A stretch of DNA of 8,356 nt from Acidimicrobiaceae bacterium (GTDB lineage: Bacteria > Actinomycetota > Acidimicrobiia > Acidimicrobiales > UBA8592): the NCBI GenBank assembly GCA_002724825.1, contig PBPU01000123.1, positions 1-8,356 of the forward strand, in the 5' to 3' direction. The position numbers and the translations under genes were made by a program. A model generated the notes under the pieces. The model was not told the DNA's origin, did not search any database, and saw only the letters and a program-made list of their open reading frames with translations. Below, in pieces: positions 4,415 to 8,356 of the stretch; position 1 is the first letter of the stretch; each line of letters starts with the position of its first letter.

Positions 4415-6373
4415 CTAGCTTGGGACTGTCAGGAGCCTTACTAAAAGGGTACCTTCCCACCACGCTCCATTATCGGATAGGCGTTCAGGTTGCATTTCAA
4501 TGCGTTCGATTGTGACTGTTTCTTGGCGGTCGCCTTCTTGATATGTGATGTCTTCGCCGTTTTCCATTAGGTTTCGCAAACGAGTAAAAACTTCTGACGA
4601 GTCATATCGCTTGGGGACGCCTGCGCCTCGGCCAGTCATAACATCTCGTTTTAAAATAATTGGTAAAATGATTTCGTCTACTCGACGTGGTACTGCGACC
4701 GCTGTCATTTGCCAATCATGGCAGATCGGAGATTCAGTAGGTGAAGAGCTTGATGCTTCTAGCTCTACTTTTAAATCATATGAGATAGATGTTCTTATAT
4801 TGTCTGTAGATGTTGCAAAGTCAAACTTGACTGGGGTACCTGTAATTAGTGTTCCGGCAGCAGAGGGGATAGTTGAAGGTGTGCCAGCACTGTTGGTTGC
4901 CACAAGACGGATTTTGCCGACAGGTGTAGTGGTTTCTGCGCCGAGAGTGTAGGTAGTGTCGCCATCTGTGTAATCCGTTCCTGCTCCTGCATATGCTGTT
5001 TTAGAATTTTCAAACTGAGATCTGTCAAGGTCGATAACACCAGAACGCAGATATTTAGGAACGACAGTTGACCATGTGCATTCGCCAGCTATAAGCCACC
5101 CTGATGCGACTTTATTGCCACTTCGATGTTCTCGTTGAAGTATGGCTGCGCTAGAAGTTTTTGTTATGCCTATAAACAATTTAGGGGAGTTGTCATTCGG
5201 TAAACGTGTAATGCTTTTAACTAAATCAGTGGTTGTTGAAGAAGTAGCAGAAACTAAATCTGCTGCATATGCCGGGACAAGTGTGTCGGTGAATTTAGAA
5301 AGATCAGCCCGATAGCATAAACCATAATTAGTTCCCCACCACATAAACCGTCCATCAGCTTCGAGAGAATAGGCTTCGCCGCCTGTGTCAATAGCTGGGC
5401 CTATAGAAATGCTGCCAGTTTGTTCGTTTATTAAAGCAACCCGGAAACCTATGCTTGTCGCTATTCCAAGTAAACCGGCGTATGCCATTACATCGTTAAT
5501 GGTTTCATTTCTTGGCAAAGACCCTGCAATAGTCGGAGCGTTTAATGTTCCATCTGTGTTACTTACGCCGATGTAATAAATACTTCCCGTATTATCTGTA
5601 TTTGCCGCAGCGTATATACCGTTAGCTCCAGCAGTTGCTGTTACCCATTTGCTCGTCGTTAAAGGTAAAGAATAATCCAAAGACGACGAAGCTTTTGCGC
5701 CGCTGGCGTCAAGTTCAAAAATGTTATTGTCGTCTGCGGCGATAATACGGCCTGCACATATTTTTATAAAATGTGGGTCTAAAGAACCAAAAGATGATGT
5801 TGACGTTGAACCTATCGTGCTTGATTCAGCAACAATAGATCCATCAAATGCGAGGTAGATGTTTGTGCCATCACTTGTAATGCTGGTAACGGTACCGCCG
5901 ACAGTGATTGGTGTACCCCATGTAGGCGATGATCCTGCTGGTGATGTGGCCCAGTAAAGTTGATTAGCTTGTGCGACATAAAGATATTCTGTTCCTGAAG
6001 AATTGGTTACAGCTTCAACAAAAATGTCGCCTGTTGTAAACGTTGGGGTGCTACCGGGGGTTTCCATTACCGGCAAAAGACTTATTTGTCCTTTAGTCCA
6101 AACGTCTACTCCGTGCGAAGAATAAAAACGCCGACGGTCAGAATCATCGTTGTCGAAATAAAGTTGTCCAGCCCCATAAGACCAATCTGTTTGTGAACGC
6201 ACCCATGCGCCAGTTGTGTCTAGTGTGTTTTCGCCCGGTTCTTTGCTGTTGTCACGTTGTTGTCTAGCTACAGGGACAGTTGTCCTTCTGTATTGTGTCG
6301 AATCCAAAAGATAAGACACACTGTCTAGTTCAACAGGCAAAGACTCCGAATTAAAGGTCACGACGGAAGCCAC
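4415..6373 (-). CDS. large tail/virion protein with beta-propeller-like region
   Basis: A 652-residue protein from GTG 6373, rich in Ser, Thr and Gly, with no signal peptide or membrane segment. Residues 45-101 (GENTLDTTGAW ... GAGQLYFDNDDSDRRRF ... GVDVWTKGQISLLP) form a conserved-looking N-terminal module I associate with phage minor tail proteins. Residues 125-360 hold at least six loosely repeated strand-turn-strand units: YLYVAQANQLYWATS, SDGTNIYLAFDGSI, AGRIIAADDNNIFELD, ANGIYAAANTDNTGSIYYIG, AGLLGIATSIGFRVALIN and ADGRFMWWGTNYGLCYRAD, as in a beta-propeller. The C-terminal third is beta-rich and ends IILPIILKRD ... YDSSEVFTRLRNLMENGEDITYQ ... WWEGTLLVRLL. It overlaps the upstream gene by 23 bases and has no clear ribosome site, so GTG 6361 is a possible later start. 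Likely a tail, baseplate or host-contact component; the exact role is inferred. Confidence 0.8.
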   Translation of the reverse strand: MASVVTFNSESLPVELDSVSYLLDSTQYRRTTVPVARQQRDNSKEPGENTLDTTGAWVRSQTDWSYGAGQLYFDNDDSDRRRFYSSHGVDVWTKGQISLLPVMETPGSTPTFTTGDIFVEAVTNSSGTEYLYVAQANQLYWATSPAGSSPTWGTPITVGGTVTSITSDGTNIYLAFDGSIVAESSTIGSTSTSSFGSLDPHFIKICAGRIIAADDNNIFELDASGAKASSSLDYSLPLTTSKWVTATAGANGIYAAANTDNTGSIYYIGVSNTDGTLNAPTIAGSLPRNETINDVMAYAGLLGIATSIGFRVALINEQTGSISIGPAIDTGGEAYSLEADGRFMWWGTNYGLCYRADLSKFTDTLVPAYAADLVSATSSTTTDLVKSITRLPNDNSPKLFIGITKTSSAAILQREHRSGNKVASGWLIAGECTWSTVVPKYLRSGVIDLDRSQFENSKTAYAGAGTDYTDGDTTYTLGAETTTPVGKIRLVATNSAGTPSTIPSAAGTLITGTPVKFDFATSTDNIRTSISYDLKVELEASSSSPTESPICHDWQMTAVAVPRRVDEIILPIILKRDVMTGRGAGVPKRYDSSEVFTRLRNLMENGEDITYQEGDRQETVTIERIEMQPERLSDNGAWWEGTLLVRLLTVPS

Positions 6374-7304
6374 TCCATTGCGAACTTGGGCGGTTTGCTG
6401 AGTTCCTGTTCCATGTCGTTGGGTATTGAGCGATTAAACGTGCTGCTTCTGATTGGACTCTGTAGTCTCTACGGCTACGCAAATCACGCATTGACGCTGA
6501 TATAGCGCCGGGAGGTACTTCTTCCGCACGGCGAGAGCTTCCTTGCGCATCAATAAATTCACGACGAATCGGCATTGTACTCATAAGACTTAAAGCCGCG
6601 CCTAGCGGTGGCAAATCGTAAGCAGTAGTAGGCAGACCAGTATCTGATTGCGCTGTACTGCCATCAGTTATTGCCCCAAATGGAGATTTATAGCTAACTG
6701 TCACTTTTTGCCCCGGCCATGCTCCTGTGTAAAGAATCAAAGCATTACCGCTAGCGAACGAAGCTGTGTCTCTATTCCTTTTTAAACGCCAATTCATTAC
6801 TTCTGGCTCACTTGCTTCTGAACCTATATCTGAATAAGTCACTGAGTAAATAGAAGAAATTTCATTCGATCCTGTGTTTAGGTTGTATCCATCTACAGCA
6901 GCGTTATAAGTAAAACTAGTAGTCAGCATCCTAAACAGACCGTTATTTGGGGCAGATAAGTCAGCTAAATCATCATTAATTGCATTAATAATGCGATGAG
7001 TTGGAAATTTAGGTGAAACTCTTACGATTGAATCGGCTGCGTGACCCGTAGATGAAGCTGTAGAACCGCCATACCCTCTTATAACTGTCACAGTTGTACC
7101 TGAAACAGTCTGGACGTACATTAATTCACTGCCAATTTCTATAATAACACCGGGAACTATCCCTGATGAAGAAGCACCACTAATTTCAAACGCTGTATTA
7201 GTAGCATTTCCTACAGCAGGTGTAGTGACTAAAAGAAGTTCTTCAACATAGCCCGATAAGAGCATGTCACGAGTTTCATCTATCCAAATTTGTGCGGTAG
7301 CCAT
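6351..7304 (-). CDS. neck/tail-type virion structural protein, 317 residues
   Basis: ATG 7304 shares one base with the preceding stop (TAATG on the minus strand) and has GGGAG six bases upstream. Residues 1-25 are helical (IWIDETRDMLLSGYVEELLL); residues 26-100 are a beta domain with GVIIEIGSELMYVQTVSGTTVTVIRGYGG and GHAADSIVRVSP, followed by a helix (THRIINAINDDLADL, 102-116). The V-x-R-G-x-x-G-S-T-A-x-x-H-A-A-x-x-V-x-V-x-P pattern then I-x-x-A-I-N-x-x-L is familiar from phage neck or head-tail connector proteins of siphoviruses. The C-terminus is Arg-rich (SSRRAEEVPPG, RDLRSRRDYRVQSEAARLI), with WNRNSANRPSSQWSGFRRDL at the end. It sits between the zinc-ribbon protein and the large tail protein, matching a head-tail joining role, which is inferred. 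Confidence 0.75.
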   Translation of the reverse strand: MATAQIWIDETRDMLLSGYVEELLLVTTPAVGNATNTAFEISGASSSGIVPGVIIEIGSELMYVQTVSGTTVTVIRGYGGSTASSTGHAADSIVRVSPKFPTHRIINAINDDLADLSAPNNGLFRMLTTSFTYNAAVDGYNLNTGSNEISSIYSVTYSDIGSEASEPEVMNWRLKRNRDTASFASGNALILYTGAWPGQKVTVSYKSPFGAITDGSTAQSDTGLPTTAYDLPPLGAALSLMSTMPIRREFIDAQGSSRRAEEVPPGAISASMRDLRSRRDYRVQSEAARLIAQYPTTWNRNSANRPSSQWSGFRRDL

Positions 7305-7693
7305 TAGCCACTCCCAAGAACTTCGTTAAGGGCATTTTCTTTTCGTTTTCTGCCTTCTTCTTTAAGAATTACCCCTGAATTAATTTCATGTTTAGTCCCT
7401 GCTCTGCGTTCTAAATCTGCTGATCCGTTAATAGACGGAGGTTGATGTCCTTCTCCACGTAAACGCTTGTAAGCAGCCATGTCTCTTTGTTTTGCTGCTT
7501 CATTTGCTTTGCTTGCAGCAAAATCTACGTTGCTTCTTGTCGGCATTACAGAAGGAGCTAAACGTACATTGCCATAATATTTGCGAACTACACCTCCGCA
7601 TTTTTTACATGCTTCACCATACGTTTCATCTATTTTTAAACGTATATCAAACATATTAAGGCAATCTAAGCAACGAAATGTATATAGCGGCAT
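7304..7693 (-). CDS. FmdB-like zinc ribbon protein in the virion operon
   Basis: From ATG 7693 the protein has 129 residues: MPLYTFRCLDCLNMFDIRLK, then EACKKCGGVVRKYYG. C8, C11, C29 and C32 form a zinc ribbon of the FmdB/CxxC_CxxC_SSSS type, whose members start M-P-x-Y-x-Y/F-x-C-x-x-C. The rest (about 45-129) is charged and probably helical or disordered (SKANEAAKQRDMAAYKRLRG, LERRAGTKHEIN, KEEGRKRKENALNE). A TTG at 7696 also opens the frame, but ATG 7693 has AAGGAA six bases upstream and fits the family start. The stop of the preceding gene overlaps it as TGATG. In bacteria this ribbon is called a putative regulator without firm evidence; here the virion context suggests a small assembly or DNA-packaging-associated protein, which is inference. 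Confidence 0.8.
   Translation of the reverse strand: MPLYTFRCLDCLNMFDIRLKIDETYGEACKKCGGVVRKYYGNVRLAPSVMPTRSNVDFAASKANEAAKQRDMAAYKRLRGEGHQPPSINGSADLERRAGTKHEINSGVILKEEGRKRKENALNEVLGSG
7311..7315 (-). promoter_or_regulatory. ribosome binding site of the 317-residue structural gene
   Basis: GGGAG on the minus strand lies six bases before ATG 7304, within the last codons of the FmdB-like gene. Confidence 0.6.
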
Positions 7694-8356
7694 CAAATAT
7701 TCCTTACGTCAAATGAATAGCCAGCAGAAACTAGCAATGTTTCTTCAGTACTAGTTAAATCCCGAGGCGAATCATGTCCCCCATAGATCCAGCGTGTCAC
7801 AGTTGATGCGTCTGCTGGTAGGAAATCTTGAACAGATGTGTTATTTACTATAAATATATTTGCGCCTTTTGCTCTTGGGGCAAAATGACGCATTAAAGCA
7901 TAAGCCGGACGTGAAGCATCTTCTGGTGCTCCTACAGAAGGCAAAGTATTTGAAGTCGGCATTACAAGCACTCTGTAAACTTCTTCTGCTCCTACTGTTG
8001 AAGTACATGCAATCGTTGAAGCTGCGAACGTAAAGTTACCGCTCGGTGTTTCCGAAGGCATCGTTGTCGTAGCTGCAATGACTCCCGGTGTCGCATCAAT
8101 AGTGATGTACAGCGAATGGCCCGGCATTGTCGCTGTAGTCGCCACCGTAGCCGGTGTAACGACCGCTGAAGCGGTAGCCAAGGGGAGGGTAGCTGGAACC
8201 TCTATGCCAGCGTGTACGACGATTAAGTTGGCAGTAACTGTTGGGACAATTACTACCGGACAAGCGACTGTTGAAGGAGTAACCGTTGCCGGGACCGACG
8301 GGCCTGCCGAGAACGTCGTCGTAACACCGATTGTGGCTGGCGTCGCAATGACCGCC
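7693..8356 (-). CDS. repeat-containing virion protein, 5' end beyond the window (partial)
   Basis: The frame stops with TGA at 7693-7695 and stays open without a stop to the right edge, 221 codons. A TTG at 8181 is not needed as a start because 58 upstream codons remain open with the same composition. Residues encoded from about 8340 to 8110 are almost only Ala, Thr, Val, Pro and Ser, built on a 16-residue (48-base) repeat starting P-A/T-T/V-x: prolines at 8338, 8290, 8242 and 8194. Proteins of this type are beta-strand repeats in phage tail or head decoration proteins. The C-terminal part is globular: EVYRVLVMPTSNTLPSVG, YALMRHFAPRAKGANIFIVN, TVTRWIYGGHDSPRDL and TLLVSAGYSFDVRNI. It is the first visible gene of the minus operon; a surface or tail role is inferred. 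Confidence 0.78.
   Translation of the reverse strand, partial: AVIATPATIGVTTTFSAGPSVPATVTPSTVACPVVIVPTVTANLIVVHAGIEVPATLPLATASAVVTPATVATTATMPGHSLYITIDATPGVIAATTTMPSETPSGNFTFAASTIACTSTVGAEEVYRVLVMPTSNTLPSVGAPEDASRPAYALMRHFAPRAKGANIFIVNNTSVQDFLPADASTVTRWIYGGHDSPRDLTSTEETLLVSAGYSFDVRNI
7700..7705 (-). promoter_or_regulatory. ribosome binding site of the FmdB-like gene
   Basis: AAGGAA on the minus strand is six bases before ATG 7693 and favours it over TTG 7696, which would leave only three bases. Confidence 0.6.
8143..8343 (-). repeat. degenerate 48-base (16-residue) coding tandem repeat
   Basis: Translated on the minus strand the units are PATIGVTTTFSAGPSV, PATVTPSTVACPVVIV, PTVTANLIVVHAGIEV and PATLPLATASAVVT (14 residues), then PATVATTATMPG. 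Leading prolines are coded at 8338, 8290, 8242, 8194 and 8152, so the first three steps are exactly 48 bases. The array continues past neither stop nor gap to the right edge, so its full copy number is unknown. Confidence 0.65.

Noticed and set aside
4545..4952. Open + frame of 135 codons inside the tail gene
   Set aside because: It is antisense to the clearly coding 652-residue gene; Ser/Val-rich content mirrors the real codons.
4846..5576. Other short frames (4846-5040 -, 5385-5576 +)
   Set aside because: Shadows of the large tail gene without start signals.
8179..8181. TTG 8181 as start of the repeat protein
   Set aside because: The frame is open for 58 more codons to the edge with the same repeat, so the gene is cut by the window rather than starting here.

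Overview
The window is a stretch of a tailed double-stranded DNA bacteriophage genome (Caudoviricetes-like) of moderate to low GC, or a prophage or metagenomic contig from one. The evidence is tight gene packing with no host-type genes, a replication and recombination gene set on the + strand, and long Ser/Thr/Gly-rich virion-type proteins on the - strand. The host cannot be fixed from sequence alone. The Rad52-like annealing protein, the winged-helix fragment at the left edge and the small FmdB-type zinc ribbon resemble, from memory, genes of actinobacterial and marine metagenomic phages; that is a weak inference.

Region 1 (1-3194, +): a compact leftward-to-rightward operon of nucleic-acid genes. 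In order: the 3' end of a probable winged-helix protein, a small acidic protein, a Cas4/RecB-like nuclease with a probable Fe-S cluster, a Rad52-like single-strand annealing protein, SSB, an unknown 87-residue protein, an archaeal-HJC-like Holliday-junction nuclease, an unknown basic-tailed protein, and a G39P-like helicase-loader candidate. All junctions are short overlaps or gaps of at most 26 bases. Together they can resect DNA ends, coat and anneal single strands, resolve junctions and load a replicative helicase, which itself is not in the window.

Region 2 (3195-3655): a 123-base intergenic region with an unusual structured element (13-bp stem, 18-base pyrimidine loop resembling the 16S rRNA anti-Shine-Dalgarno tail) and an extended -10 promoter candidate, followed by two small overlapping genes.

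Region 3 (3652-8356, -): a convergent operon read right to left. In order of transcription: a 16-residue-repeat virion-type protein cut by the right edge, an FmdB-like zinc ribbon protein, a neck/tail-type structural protein, a 652-residue beta-propeller-like tail protein, and last a DnaQ-like 3'-5' exonuclease with a C-terminal zinc ribbon. The two operons meet tail to tail, their stop codons sharing TTAA at 3652-3655, with no visible terminator between them.

The most interesting items are the structured intergenic element with its anti-SD-like loop, the 48-base periodic repeat at the right edge, the exonuclease-zinc-ribbon fusion placed in the virion operon, and the compact resection-annealing module. 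All homology calls are from recognised motifs; no searches were run.
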